A stretch of DNA of 64,000 bases from Paludibacter sp. (GCA_017882285.1 JADGPS010000004.1:1-64000), one strand, 5' to 3'. Counted from the first letter of the stretch, positions 24,641-34,093 are shown. Notes: a model not told the origin generated them from the sequence alone. Numbers and translations: made by a program.

Positions 24641-26722
24641 ATGAATACATTATTAAAAACGAGTATTATGGCGATAGCCGTTGTAGCTGCTTCATCGTGC
24701 AGTAAAAAAGATGAAAGCCCGATAATAGGGAAACAACAACCAAAAATAGAAAATGGATGCATGACTCCCGAAGTGCTTTGGTCATTCGGACGTGTTGCCG
24801 GAGCTCAGGTTTCACCCGATGGGAGCAAAGTGCTGTACAGCGTTTCGTATTACAGTATTCCCGAAAACAAAGGTAATTCGGAGATTTTTGTAATGAATTC
24901 TGACGGTTCGGACAAAAAACAAATTACCAAAACTTCTACCCGCGAAGCTGCCGCCAAGTGGATGAAAGATAGCGAACATATCGCATTTTTATCATCTGAA
25001 ACCGGAACTATGCAGCTGTGGATCATGAAATCTGATGGCAGCAACCGAAAACAAATTTCCAACCGTGAAGGCGGCATAAATGATTTCCTATTCTCACCGA
25101 ACGAATCAAAACTGCTTTTCGTTGCAGATGTAAAATATGGCAAAACGACTGCGGATAAATATCCCGACCTGCCAAAAGCCAGCGGCATTATTGTCAATGA
25201 TTTGATGTACAAACACTGGGACGAATGGGTGCAAACCGTTCCGCATCCTTTTGTGGCTGATTTTAAAGACAATAAAATTGAAAACGAAACCGATATTCTC
25301 AAAGGCGAACCTTTCGAAAGTCCGATGAAACCTTTTGGTGGTATAGAACAACTGGCATGGAGTCCGGATGGAAAAACGGTAGCCTACACTTGTCGCAAGA
25401 AAACGGGAAAAGAATATGCTCTTTCTACCAATTCGGATATATATTTCTACAACTTAGAAACGAAAAAGACTGAAAATAAGACACCTGGCATGATGGGTTA
25501 TGACCAAAATCCTACTTTTTCGCCCGACGGCAAATGGTTGGCTTGGGAAAGTATGGAGCGCGACGGTTACGAAGCCGACAAAAACCGCCTGTTTCTCATG
25601 AATCTGCAAACCGGCGAAAAAACTGATTTATCTGCCAGTTTTGATCAAAATTCAACCGGTCTTACGTGGACTTCTGACAGCAAATCCATTTATTTAGTGA
25701 GTTGCTGGCATGCACTTACACAAATTTATCGTGCCGATATTGCAGATAAAAAGATTACTCAAATCACCAAAGGCGTTCAGGATTATTCTTTTGTTGCCGA
25801 AGCAAAAGACAAACTGATAGGAGTAAAACACTCCCTGAGCAAACCGGATGAAGTTTATTCAATTGACCCGAAAAACGGAACTGAAACCGAAGTTTCATTC
25901 GAAAACAAAGAAATTCTGGCACAGGTAGAAATGGGAAAAGTGGAAGAACGTTGGATAACGACCACCGACAACAAACAAATGTTAACTTGGGTAGTTTATC
26001 CGCCTAAATTCGACCCAACTAAAAAATATCCAACGTTGCTTTTCTGTGAAGGAGGACCACAAACAACTGTTAGTCAGTTCTGGTCGTACCGTTGGAATTT
26101 ACAATTAATGGCCGCAAATGGCTATATTGTTGTAGCACCAAATCGTCGGGGACTTCCAGGTTTTGGCATGGAATGGCTGGAACAAATCAGCGGTGATTAT
26201 GGCGGACAAAATATGAAAGATTATTTTTCGGCAATTGATGCGTTGGCTAAAGAACCCTATGTAAACAAAGATAAGTTGGGTTGTGTGGGAGCAAGTTACG
26301 GAGGTTTCTCCGTTTATTGGTTAGCAGGACATCACGAAAAGCGTTTCAAAGCATTTCTTGCCCACGATGGAATGTTCAACCTGCCACAACAATACTTAGA
26401 AACAGAAGAAATGTGGTTTGTAAACTGGGATTTAGGCGGTTCGTACTGGGATAAAGCAAATGCCATTGCTCAACGCTCGTATGCAAATTCTCCTCATTTA
26501 TTTGTAGATAAATGGGATACACCGATTTTGGTAATTCATGGCGAAAAAGACTATCGCATTCTTGCTTCACAAGGCATGGCGGCTTTCAATGCAGCTGTTT
26601 TGAGGGGAGTTCCGGCCGAAATGCTGATTTTTCCGGATGAAAATCACTGGGTTCTGAAACCTCAAAATGGCATTTTGTGGCAACGAACTTTTTACGAATG
26701 GCTGGATAAGTGGCTGAAGTGA
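24641..26722 (+). CDS. S9-family dipeptidyl peptidase-like lipoprotein
   Basis: A 693-residue prolyl-oligopeptidase-family serine peptidase. The N-terminus carries a lipoprotein signal with lipobox AASSC (Cys20), so it is membrane-anchored. A beta-propeller of WD40/TolB-like repeats (for example SPDGSKVLYSVSYY, SPDGKTVAYTCR, SPDGKWLAWES) occupies 45-420. The alpha/beta-hydrolase domain has Ser in GASYGGFS (near 552), Asp in HGEKDYRI (near 637) and His in DENHW (near 669). It is closest to DPP5/acylaminoacyl-peptidase types. It is convergent with an S46 dipeptidyl peptidase, suggesting a shared role in peptide utilisation. Confidence 0.92.
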   Translation: MNTLLKTSIMAIAVVAASSCSKKDESPIIGKQQPKIENGCMTPEVLWSFGRVAGAQVSPDGSKVLYSVSYYSIPENKGNSEIFVMNSDGSDKKQITKTSTREAAAKWMKDSEHIAFLSSETGTMQLWIMKSDGSNRKQISNREGGINDFLFSPNESKLLFVADVKYGKTTADKYPDLPKASGIIVNDLMYKHWDEWVQTVPHPFVADFKDNKIENETDILKGEPFESPMKPFGGIEQLAWSPDGKTVAYTCRKKTGKEYALSTNSDIYFYNLETKKTENKTPGMMGYDQNPTFSPDGKWLAWESMERDGYEADKNRLFLMNLQTGEKTDLSASFDQNSTGLTWTSDSKSIYLVSCWHALTQIYRADIADKKITQITKGVQDYSFVAEAKDKLIGVKHSLSKPDEVYSIDPKNGTETEVSFENKEILAQVEMGKVEERWITTTDNKQMLTWVVYPPKFDPTKKYPTLLFCEGGPQTTVSQFWSYRWNLQLMAANGYIVVAPNRRGLPGFGMEWLEQISGDYGGQNMKDYFSAIDALAKEPYVNKDKLGCVGASYGGFSVYWLAGHHEKRFKAFLAHDGMFNLPQQYLETEEMWFVNWDLGGSYWDKANAIAQRSYANSPHLFVDKWDTPILVIHGEKDYRILASQGMAAFNAAVLRGVPAEMLIFPDENHWVLKPQNGILWQRTFYEWLDKWLK

Positions 26723-26748
26723 TTTACAATTTATTGATTTATAATATT

Positions 26749-26793
26749 ACTGAACTTTCGCAAACTTTATTATATTGCTTGCGAAAGTTCAGT
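26749..26793 (+). terminator. 15-bp perfect inverted repeat between convergent peptidase genes
   Basis: ACTGAACTTTCGCAA (26749-26763) and TTGCGAAAGTTCAGT (26779-26793) are exact complements with a 15-base loop. There is no U-tract on either strand, so it is at best an unusual bidirectional terminator. Confidence 0.6.
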
Positions 26794-26804
26794 CAATATG
26801 AAGA

Positions 26805-28928
26805 TTATTTGATATTTAATTCATCAATCAATCTTTTTGCCTTGCCAACTTTATCCATCACGAACAGAATATAGCGAACGTCAACTGAAATAGTTCGTTG
26901 TAAATCGGGTTCGAAAACTATGTCACCACTCATGGCTTCCCAGTTTCCGTCGAAAGCAAGGCCAAGTAATTCGCCTTTGGAATTGAAAATCGGGCTGCCT
27001 GAATTTCCACCGGTAATGTCGTTGTTGCTAAGGAAAGCAATATGCATTTCGCCTGTTTTCTGGTCGAGATAAGCACCGTAATTATTCTCCTGAATGGCTT
27101 TTTTGAGTTTTTGAGGAACATTAAATTCCTCGTCACCAGGAATTTCTTTTTCCAGAATTCCCTTTGTTGTGGTATAATATTTATAATCTACAGCGTCTGC
27201 AGGTTTGTATCCGCCTACTTTTCCATAAGTCAGACGCATGGTCGAATTTGCATCCGGATACATTGGTTTTCCTGTTTCGGCAGCCATTGCTTTGATTCCG
27301 TTTTCGTAAAGCCTTTCGGTATCACGTATTTGTTCATTGGTTTTCGTATATTCGTCGCTATGGATATTTTCCATAGTTTTTCTGACTTCCCGTGCGAAGA
27401 CAATAACCGGGTCTTTTGAAAAGTCAAGTTTCTTGCTCTTTATCGCTTTTGTGATTTTTTCTAACGTGCTGAAATCAGATTTCTCAAACACAAACTTTGC
27501 ATATTTTACAAAATCGCCTTTGTATTTCTTTTGAATGACATTGTAAAATTCGGGTAAAGCATCTGCATCAACCGATTTTTTATATACATCCAACATGGCT
27601 GTCATAGTAGCTTGATCGACAGCAGGATAATAATCTTTATAGATTTCGGTGGTTTGAATCAACAAGGAGTCTTGAGACAGATTCTTTTTAATTAATTTTT
27701 CCACCTGAGTAGCAATACGTGGCATTTCAACCCCACTCTGAAGCGATTCCATTAGATAATTTATTGAGCGACTGTATGGATAGATTTTACCATAACCATC
27801 TTCAAGTGTTTTCAACACATTTTTATACTTTATCTGGCGTTCCGGCGAGGCATTTACCCAGGCAGCAAATTCTTTTTCCTGTTCTTGTTTTTGGGAAATT
27901 ACTCCTAACTTGCCAATGGCTTTATTCATTCCAATGCTGTTTTTCCAGTAATTGGAACTGCGCGCAAACTTACTTGCATAAGCAATATTGATAGCTTCAT
28001 CAGTACGCATAAACGAATGCCAAACGTCTTGTTTTACTCCACGAACATCAATACGTGCCTGATTTGAAGCTTTCATGCGGTTATTTACACCCCACGATGA
28101 CAAATAGCGCGTTGTTGTCTCCGGATTTCCTAAAATCATGGTATAATCACCCGGTTGATAACCCTGAATTGAAATTGTTGCAAATCGTTTGGGAGAATAG
28201 GGGACATTATCTTTGGAGTATTTTGCCGGTTTGCCATCGGGTGCACAATAAACGCGAAAAACAGAGAAATCACCGGTATGACGCGGCCACATCCAATTGT
28301 CTGTATCGCCGCCAAATTTACCGATTGAAGTAGGAGGAGCAAAAGTAAAACGAATATCGCTGAATTCCTGATAAACAAATAAATAAAATTCGTTACCCGA
28401 ATAGAAAGAACGTACTCTGGCTGAATAATCAGTCCCTTTTTGTGCTTCTTTTTGAATAACTTTCGAAATAGAATCAACTTTATCAGTACGTTTGCTTCCA
28501 AGCAAGGTGTCGGGCAATTGTGAAACAATGCGCTCGGTAACATCCTGAATTTTTACCAAAAAGCGTACAGTCAATCCAGCACACGGAATTTCGTCAGTTT
28601 GTTTTTCGGCAGTAAATCCAAACTTCAGGTAATTGTGTTCTATTGTACTTTGTTTTTGAATAGCATCGTAACCGCAATGGTGATTGGTGAAAACCAGTCC
28701 TTGATTCGAAACCATAACTCCGGTACACACATTTCCGAAAATAATAACTGCATCTTTTAGACTCACGTTTTTGTCGCTGTAAATGTCTTCGGCTGTAAGG
28801 GTTAATCCCAACCCGTTCATTTTTTGGATGTTTAATTTTTGAATTAAAGGCAGCATCCACATACCTTCGTCGGCTTTTAATCCGGCAAATAAGCTGAGTG
28901 AAAGCAAAAGAATCATTAGTTTTTTCAT
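26805..28928 (-). CDS. S46-family dipeptidyl peptidase (DPP7-like)
   Basis: A 707-residue secreted chymotrypsin-fold dipeptidyl aminopeptidase found mainly in Bacteroidetes, releasing dipeptides in the periplasm. A signal peptide (1-19, ending GLKA) precedes DEGMWMLP. Catalytic His lies in TNHHCG (about 84), and catalytic Ser in TGGNSGSPIFN (about 640). The residue 18 positions after the Ser is Gly (AFDGNWEA), which in Porphyromonas enzymes marks DPP7 (hydrophobic P1) rather than DPP11 (Arg, acidic P1). Specificity is inferred from this one position. It has its own promoter at 29008-29015. Confidence 0.93.
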   Translation of the reverse strand: MKKLMILLLSLSLFAGLKADEGMWMLPLIQKLNIQKMNGLGLTLTAEDIYSDKNVSLKDAVIIFGNVCTGVMVSNQGLVFTNHHCGYDAIQKQSTIEHNYLKFGFTAEKQTDEIPCAGLTVRFLVKIQDVTERIVSQLPDTLLGSKRTDKVDSISKVIQKEAQKGTDYSARVRSFYSGNEFYLFVYQEFSDIRFTFAPPTSIGKFGGDTDNWMWPRHTGDFSVFRVYCAPDGKPAKYSKDNVPYSPKRFATISIQGYQPGDYTMILGNPETTTRYLSSWGVNNRMKASNQARIDVRGVKQDVWHSFMRTDEAINIAYASKFARSSNYWKNSIGMNKAIGKLGVISQKQEQEKEFAAWVNASPERQIKYKNVLKTLEDGYGKIYPYSRSINYLMESLQSGVEMPRIATQVEKLIKKNLSQDSLLIQTTEIYKDYYPAVDQATMTAMLDVYKKSVDADALPEFYNVIQKKYKGDFVKYAKFVFEKSDFSTLEKITKAIKSKKLDFSKDPVIVFAREVRKTMENIHSDEYTKTNEQIRDTERLYENGIKAMAAETGKPMYPDANSTMRLTYGKVGGYKPADAVDYKYYTTTKGILEKEIPGDEEFNVPQKLKKAIQENNYGAYLDQKTGEMHIAFLSNNDITGGNSGSPIFNSKGELLGLAFDGNWEAMSGDIVFEPDLQRTISVDVRYILFVMDKVGKAKRLIDELNIK

Positions 28929-29007
28929 GAAAATGATAATTAAATAATTAGTTTAGAAAAAAGGTGTAAGAAAAAAGATGGATTTGTTTTTTGAAAAAAA
29001 AACAGGG

Positions 29008-29015
29008 CAAAAGTA
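29008..29015 (-). promoter_or_regulatory. -7 box of the S46 peptidase promoter
   Basis: Minus-strand TACTTTTG lies 80 bases upstream of the S46 start; the sequence between it and 29157 shows nothing else recognisable. Confidence 0.55.
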
Positions 29016-29157
29016 AAAAATAAATTTAGGTTTTAGGATGTATTCTGAATTTTTGTGTTGAAGAATTTTAGAAAAAGACGTTTAAAGTGCATAAAAAAGA
29101 TCTTTTTGACAGGCAATTAAACTTACGGACACAAATTTTACAGACCTTCTTAATTCA

Positions 29158-29191
29158 CACGGGCAAGTTCCCAATTGGAAACTTGCTCGTG
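29158..29191 (-). terminator. Terminator hairpin of the outer-membrane protein gene
   Basis: CACGAGCAAGTT-CC pairs with GG-AACTTGCCCGTG around an AATT loop (minus-strand reading), about 60 bases after the stop of the next gene upstream. The following U-tract is weak. Confidence 0.6.
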
Positions 29192-29250
29192 AAATAAGGA
29201 TTTTATTTTTTCGTTGAATCTAACCTTTAAAACTCGTGTTACAAATAAAA

Positions 29251-30666
29251 TTAGAAGAATGAATAAATAAGAGAAGCTGAAATGCCTCCAATTAAACTTG
29301 AAAGTTTATAATTATCTGAACTTTGAAAGTTGCACCCGATTCCAGCATTGCCTGATAACCGAAATTGTGGTGAAAAATAATAACTGGCATTCAAGTTAAA
29401 TGATGTTGAAGATTGGAATGAATCTGGGCTTGTTGTAGAACCGATCATATCTTCATATGACATAAAATAAAAGAATTGAGTTAGACCAACCGAGTAATTT
29501 GTCCGGGTGTTTGGATAAAAACTAATATAATAACTACCTCGTAAATACGCATCATTATACGTGTATTTGCTATTTGTAGATGGGTAATTTGTTTCCGGTA
29601 AAGTTTTTTGGTCGAAGAGGGTCGAATTACAATTTAAAGTCACATTGGCTGAATGTTGCCAGTTTAAGCTTACCGGTTTTTCATAATTGTAGGTAATCGA
29701 TAATACCTTTCTGAAATAATTGAAATAACCATGTGCCCAGGTCAATGAATCAGTACTGAGACTATTGTCTGAAGATAAAATTACAGCTGGAGATAAGTTG
29801 ATGGCAAATTCATGACCCGACTTTCGGCTGTTTAAAGCTCCGTATTGCCAATAATCATACAAAGTTGTAAAATAAGTTGCATCTGATTTTGTGAGTAGAT
29901 GGTTACTCACAAAAAATGAATCAACGGAAGTGATTTCATCTATCAAATGTAAGCGGGAATCGAGAAATCGCTTATTTTTTACCCGGGATATTTGTTGAGC
30001 AAACTGAAATACTTCATCGTCTGATAATTGACGCGTCAATATTCCTTTTTTTGATAATTCATCAAGTATATAAATGGCCTGACGTGCATCTTCGACCGAT
30101 TCAATTCTACCAAAACCCAATCCAATTGAAGCGCCAAAACCTCCGTCGAAATTCTGGTTTCCGGCTTTAGTCTTGACGGAGTTGGTGGTAAAATGATTCA
30201 TATTCCCGTCCTCTCCAATACTTCCATGTATTCCAAGCGATAAAAATTGTTTTTTGGGGTTGTAAAACCGGACATCGTAACCGATGTTTAAATTGTTTGT
30301 TGATTGTGTGGCAAGAAATGAATCATTACTTGGTTTATAATCCGAATTATTGAATTGTCCCTGAAGATTAAGATTAATATCTAACAAGGATACTTTTTTA
30401 CGTGTGTTCTTATATGATTGAAATGATGATCCTAATACCCCATTTAAGTTGTTGGAGTTTTGTGTATTATTAGGAAGTGAATCTCTTTTGTATAATTGAT
30501 TTGAAAAACCTCCAGCCGAGTTGAAGTTTAAATCCAGACTGTTACGCACAATATCAGGTGTGTAATACTTGCTGATATCGTATTTATACTCTTGGGCCGA
30601 AGTATTAAAAGATAATACTGCTAAGAAAAAACAAAAAATAAAACCGGTAATGAATGTCTTTTTCAT
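29251..30666 (-). CDS. Outer-membrane beta-barrel-like protein of unknown function
   Basis: A 471-residue protein. A clear signal peptide (1-24, ending NTSAQE) precedes alternating aromatic/polar beta-strand patterns (DLNFNSAGGFS, DINLNLQGQF, LNIGYDVRFY, FLSLGIHGSIG) and a C-terminal strand SASLIYSFF ending in Phe, as in outer-membrane proteins. Between strands, about residues 190-260, lies a charged helical insert (VEDARQAIYILDELSKKG; FAQQISRVKNKRFLDSR) that may be periplasmic or extracellular. I do not recognise a named family. No partner gene is obvious; the glycosyltransferase upstream is about 100 bases away. Confidence 0.7.
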   Translation of the reverse strand: MKKTFITGFIFCFFLAVLSFNTSAQEYKYDISKYYTPDIVRNSLDLNFNSAGGFSNQLYKRDSLPNNTQNSNNLNGVLGSSFQSYKNTRKKVSLLDINLNLQGQFNNSDYKPSNDSFLATQSTNNLNIGYDVRFYNPKKQFLSLGIHGSIGEDGNMNHFTTNSVKTKAGNQNFDGGFGASIGLGFGRIESVEDARQAIYILDELSKKGILTRQLSDDEVFQFAQQISRVKNKRFLDSRLHLIDEITSVDSFFVSNHLLTKSDATYFTTLYDYWQYGALNSRKSGHEFAINLSPAVILSSDNSLSTDSLTWAHGYFNYFRKVLSITYNYEKPVSLNWQHSANVTLNCNSTLFDQKTLPETNYPSTNSKYTYNDAYLRGSYYISFYPNTRTNYSVGLTQFFYFMSYEDMIGSTTSPDSFQSSTSFNLNASYYFSPQFRLSGNAGIGCNFQSSDNYKLSSLIGGISASLIYSFF

Positions 30667-30771
30667 GATACTTTAATTTTAAATTATGCTTCCTTAAATA
30701 ACAAGAATCGTTCCGTTAAATTTAATAATGCTAACTTGATGAAACAATTGTAAATTATTAACTCTTTGGGT

Positions 30772-32244
30772 TTATCGTATAATTGATTTCTTTACAAGGT
30801 TTTGTCTTGCTTTTAATTCAATCGTTCGAATTTTATCTTTGTACAAATTATGGCCATTCATTTTTACAACATCGAGCGAAGCATCGGAATTTTCGTCCCA
30901 ACGGCGGCAGAGGTATAGTGACTGATAAACACGTCCAATCTGGTACTCGCGACTAATTCGTAATCCCAACGCATAATCTTCACCATAACTGGTATTTGGG
31001 ACTTTAATATCTCGAAGAACCGGCGTATAAAAAGCCCGTGGTGCACCCAGACCATTGATGCGTAATGCATTGTTTCTTCCGTTTTCTGCAGTCCATTCTT
31101 TGTGGTCAATTAATCCGGGTGGAATAGTTTCCATTTTGAAATTGGTCATGGTGTACGAACCGATGACCATAGCGCAGTTTTGTTCGTAAAAGGCATTGAC
31201 TAAGGATTGTAGCGTATTTTCATTCTGGTAAACATCATCGCTGTCGAGTTGCACTGCAAATTTCCCGCAAGCGCTATGTTGTACGCCCTCGTTCCAGCAA
31301 CCGCCAATGCCTAAATCCGTTCGTTCGGGGATTAGGTGAATAACCCGACTGTCTTTTTTGGCATATTTTTCAATCAGTTCTGAAGTCCCGTCGGTGGAGA
31401 AATTATCAATAATAATCAGATTAAATGCGAAAGTTGTTTTTTGAATCAATACTGATTTAATGGCAGCTTCCACTGTTCGTACCCGGTTTTTAATTGGAAT
31501 TATCACCGAAGCTTCCAGCGGAAAATTACTTTCATTGAATGCGATTTTTTTGAAATCCGGAGCCAGATATGCACCGATTTTCTTTAAATGATCTGTACAA
31601 GCAGATTCCATTTCCAATTGTACAGAACGGTTTTTCGGATCCACGTAATCGAATTGCTTTTCACCACTTTTGCGTGTGTCGAACTCTACTTCGGAATATA
31701 GATATTCATTGATATGAACCAGCTCGGCTTGTTGGGAGACTTTCAGCCGGAGATTGTACAATCCGGCAAATTGATAGTTTTCGGTTGTCTCATCAACGGC
31801 TTCTTTCAAGAATTCAGTATTATAAAACAGCACTGAACCAAAGTTGAAATCGTCTCGCAGACTGCCTTCCTGATAATCGATTACCGGATGATTGGAACGA
31901 AGTCCGTCTTTTATTTCGTAATAATCGGAGTAAACTAGCCCTGCCTGAGTATCTTCGGCAATGAGGAAAAAACGTTCAAGGGCAAACTGCCCCAATTCGA
32001 GAGTAGTGTCTTTGGTATAAATAAGCGAATAAGCCGTGTCCGATTTTTCGGTTATTTTTTTTATGGTTTCGCTGCTTTGAATTGAATCGATTTCTATTGT
32101 TTGGCAACCGTCAATAGGAATATTACACTCTTTTTTTACAAGAAGATAAACGGCATTTACGAGCGGTGAGTGGATGATTTGTTGAATGGTTTTTTCGGTT
32201 TGAGCTGTATCGTTACAAGCTAAGAAACAATTGATTTTTTTCAT
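30772..32244 (-). CDS. Two-domain protein with C-terminal family 2 glycosyltransferase
   Basis: A 490-residue protein. Residues 1-240 form an N-terminal alpha/beta region (MKKINCFLACNDTAQTEKTIQQI...) that itself looks like a degenerate glycosyltransferase A fold. Residues 245-430 are a classical GT2 domain with ASVIIPIKNRVRTVEAAI, IIDNFSTDGTSELI, and metal-binding DSDD in KFAVQLDSDDVY. Cytoplasmic and without membrane helices. It would transfer a nucleotide-sugar to a glycan or protein; donor and acceptor are unknown. It is divergent from the sugar-kinase gene, sharing a compact double promoter. Confidence 0.85.
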   Translation of the reverse strand: MKKINCFLACNDTAQTEKTIQQIIHSPLVNAVYLLVKKECNIPIDGCQTIEIDSIQSSETIKKITEKSDTAYSLIYTKDTTLELGQFALERFFLIAEDTQAGLVYSDYYEIKDGLRSNHPVIDYQEGSLRDDFNFGSVLFYNTEFLKEAVDETTENYQFAGLYNLRLKVSQQAELVHINEYLYSEVEFDTRKSGEKQFDYVDPKNRSVQLEMESACTDHLKKIGAYLAPDFKKIAFNESNFPLEASVIIPIKNRVRTVEAAIKSVLIQKTTFAFNLIIIDNFSTDGTSELIEKYAKKDSRVIHLIPERTDLGIGGCWNEGVQHSACGKFAVQLDSDDVYQNENTLQSLVNAFYEQNCAMVIGSYTMTNFKMETIPPGLIDHKEWTAENGRNNALRINGLGAPRAFYTPVLRDIKVPNTSYGEDYALGLRISREYQIGRVYQSLYLCRRWDENSDASLDVVKMNGHNLYKDKIRTIELKARQNLVKKSIIR

Positions 32245-32309
32245 GGGGATTATTATTTATTTTTCAGTTGTCAAAAATACGACTAAATTCCGAAATTTCA
32301 ATTGGTATG

Positions 32310-32346
32310 TCAAAGATAGAATAATAAAAAAATATCCTATCTTTGT
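32310..32346. promoter_or_regulatory. Back-to-back divergent promoters
   Basis: CAAAGATA (32311-32318; minus-strand TATCTTTG) and TATCTTTG (32338-32345) are mirror-image -7 boxes 19 bases apart, forming a 9-bp inverted repeat. The first would drive the glycosyltransferase, the second the kinase-murQ genes. The upstream regions of the two promoters overlap. Confidence 0.6.
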
Positions 32347-32384
32347 GTATTATTATGTTTTTTTTGATTTTTAAAATTAGAATT

Positions 32385-33221
32385 ATGATATTAATTGCTG
32401 ATAGTGGATCGACCAAAACGCATTGGTGTGTAGCAGATGGTCATTTTGTGGTAAAAGATGTTTTCACAAAAGGTATTAATCCGTTTTATCAGACCGAAGT
32501 AGAAATTTCGGATGAAATTGAATTCGGGTTATTACCCGAGTTGGATAAAATACGGGTAGATGCTGTGTTCTTTTATGGAGCCGGATGTTCTTTTCCCGAA
32601 AAGAAACAATTGGTAAAACAGGCTTTGGCAGCACACTTTCCGGATTCCTCAATTGAAATTGAAAGTGATTTGGTGGGAGCTGCACGTTCATTGTTTCAGC
32701 ACGAAAAAGGAATTGCGTGCATCCTCGGAACCGGTTCTAATTCTTGTCTGTATGATGGGGAAAAAATTGTTGAAAATGTATTACCACTTGGTTTTATACT
32801 CGGCGATGAAGGCAGTGGAGCCGTATTGGGAAAACTTTTTGTGGCTGATTGCATGAAAAATCAACTTCCTGTAGAATTAAAAGAAAAGTTCTTGAATCAG
32901 TATAAATTAACTCCGTCCATTATTCTCGAAAATGTATATAAAAAGCCTTTCCCCAATCGGTTTTTAGCGAAATTCACACCGTTTTTATTGGATCATATTG
33001 AAGAACCGACCATTTTTAATCTTGTTTTTGATAGTTTAGATGCATTTTTTGTTCGCAACGTGATGCAATATCCGTTGGAAGATAGGAAAGTCGGATTTAT
33101 CGGCTCAATAGCTTATTATTTCCGTGATACACTCGAAATTGTAGCTTCAGAACGGGGAATTGTAATTTCCCAAATTATACAAAGTCCCATGGATGGATTA
33201 GTAAAATATCATTCAAAGTGA
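32385..33221 (+). CDS. BadF/BcrA-type sugar kinase (GlcNAc/MurNAc kinase-like)
   Basis: A 278-residue actin-fold ATPase resembling N-acetylglucosamine kinase NagK. The phosphate-1 motif is LIADSGSTKTHW (3-14); CILGTGSNSCLYDG is phosphate-2-like; the adenosine region is GFILGDEGSGAVLGK. The frame reaches 32343, but that start overlaps the -7 box at 32338-32345, so ATG 32385 is taken. It is followed 40 bases later by murQ, and both precede SusCD and cell-wall hydrolases. Inferred role: cytoplasmic phosphorylation of imported MurNAc and/or GlcNAc, analogous to MurK beside MurQ in Tannerella. Substrate not proven. Confidence 0.8.
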   Translation: MILIADSGSTKTHWCVADGHFVVKDVFTKGINPFYQTEVEISDEIEFGLLPELDKIRVDAVFFYGAGCSFPEKKQLVKQALAAHFPDSSIEIESDLVGAARSLFQHEKGIACILGTGSNSCLYDGEKIVENVLPLGFILGDEGSGAVLGKLFVADCMKNQLPVELKEKFLNQYKLTPSIILENVYKKPFPNRFLAKFTPFLLDHIEEPTIFNLVFDSLDAFFVRNVMQYPLEDRKVGFIGSIAYYFRDTLEIVASERGIVISQIIQSPMDGLVKYHSK

Positions 33222-33261
33222 AGTACATCAATATTATATAGTTATAATAAAAATTAATACT

Positions 33262-34077
33262 ATGGCATTTTTAAAAATCACAGAACAAAATTCGCTTCAC
33301 GATAATTTAGATAAAAAATCTATCAATCAATTGCTCGTTGAAATGAATGAGGAAGACCAAAAAGTACCTTTGGCCGTAGCCAAAGTGCTTCCTGAAATTG
33401 AAAGGTTGATAGAAAAAATAGTTGAACGAATGAAACTCGGAGGTCGGATTTTTTATATGGGAGCCGGCACCAGTGGGCGATTGGGTGTGTTAGATGCTTC
33501 TGAAATTCCTCCAACTTTTGGAATGCCTTCACATTTAGTGGTTGGCTTGATTGCCGGTGGCGAGCGTGCATTACGCAATCCGGTTGAAAATGCAGAAGAT
33601 GATATCAATAAAGGCTGGGAAGAATTGCAACAACATAATGTGAATCAGAATGATACAGTGATCGGAATTGCTGCCTCTGGAACAACTCCTTATGTGATTG
33701 GTGCATTAAGAAATGCCAGGGCAAAAGGAATCCTGACTGCATCGGTATCCTGTAATCCTGATTCACCGATTGCTCAAGAAGCTGAAATTAAAATTGAAGT
33801 AATTGTTGAACCTGAGTTCGTTACGGGAAGTACGCGTTTAAAATCAGGAACAGCGCAAAAGCTTGTTTTAAATATGATTACAACGATTACCATGATAAAA
33901 TTAGGTAGGGTAAAAGGAAACAAAATGGTGAATATGCAACTAAGCAATGCAAAGTTGGTAGATCGGGGAACCAGAATGCTTGTTGAAGAGCTAGGATTGG
34001 AATACGAACAAGCAAAAAATATTTTATTAATTCACGGGTCGGTAAAAAAAGCTGTAGACGCTTATCGAAAGCAATAA
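33262..34077 (+). CDS. murQ: N-acetylmuramic acid 6-phosphate etherase
   Basis: Cleaves the D-lactyl ether of MurNAc-6-phosphate, giving GlcNAc-6-phosphate and D-lactate, the committing step of MurNAc recycling in the cytoplasm. The 271-residue SIS-domain protein has GAGTSGRLGVLDASEIPPTFG (starting at 67), GLIAGGERALRNPVENAEDD, GIAASGTTPYVIGAL, and FVTGSTRLKSGTAQKLVLNMITT, all MurQ hallmarks. It is slightly shorter than the usual 295-300. It follows a sugar kinase and precedes a SusCD/cell-wall hydrolase block, which gives the locus its predicted substrate. Confidence 0.96.
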   Translation: MAFLKITEQNSLHDNLDKKSINQLLVEMNEEDQKVPLAVAKVLPEIERLIEKIVERMKLGGRIFYMGAGTSGRLGVLDASEIPPTFGMPSHLVVGLIAGGERALRNPVENAEDDINKGWEELQQHNVNQNDTVIGIAASGTTPYVIGALRNARAKGILTASVSCNPDSPIAQEAEIKIEVIVEPEFVTGSTRLKSGTAQKLVLNMITTITMIKLGRVKGNKMVNMQLSNAKLVDRGTRMLVEELGLEYEQAKNILLIHGSVKKAVDAYRKQ

Positions 34078-34093
34078 TTAAAAATTTCTTTAT

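Noticed and set aside
24478-24645. A 55-codon open frame (MTMQFFKMSL...) ending at the S9 peptidase ATG
   Set aside because: The promoter -7 box of the peptidase lies inside it, and the composition is AT-rich and lysine-heavy; most likely chance.
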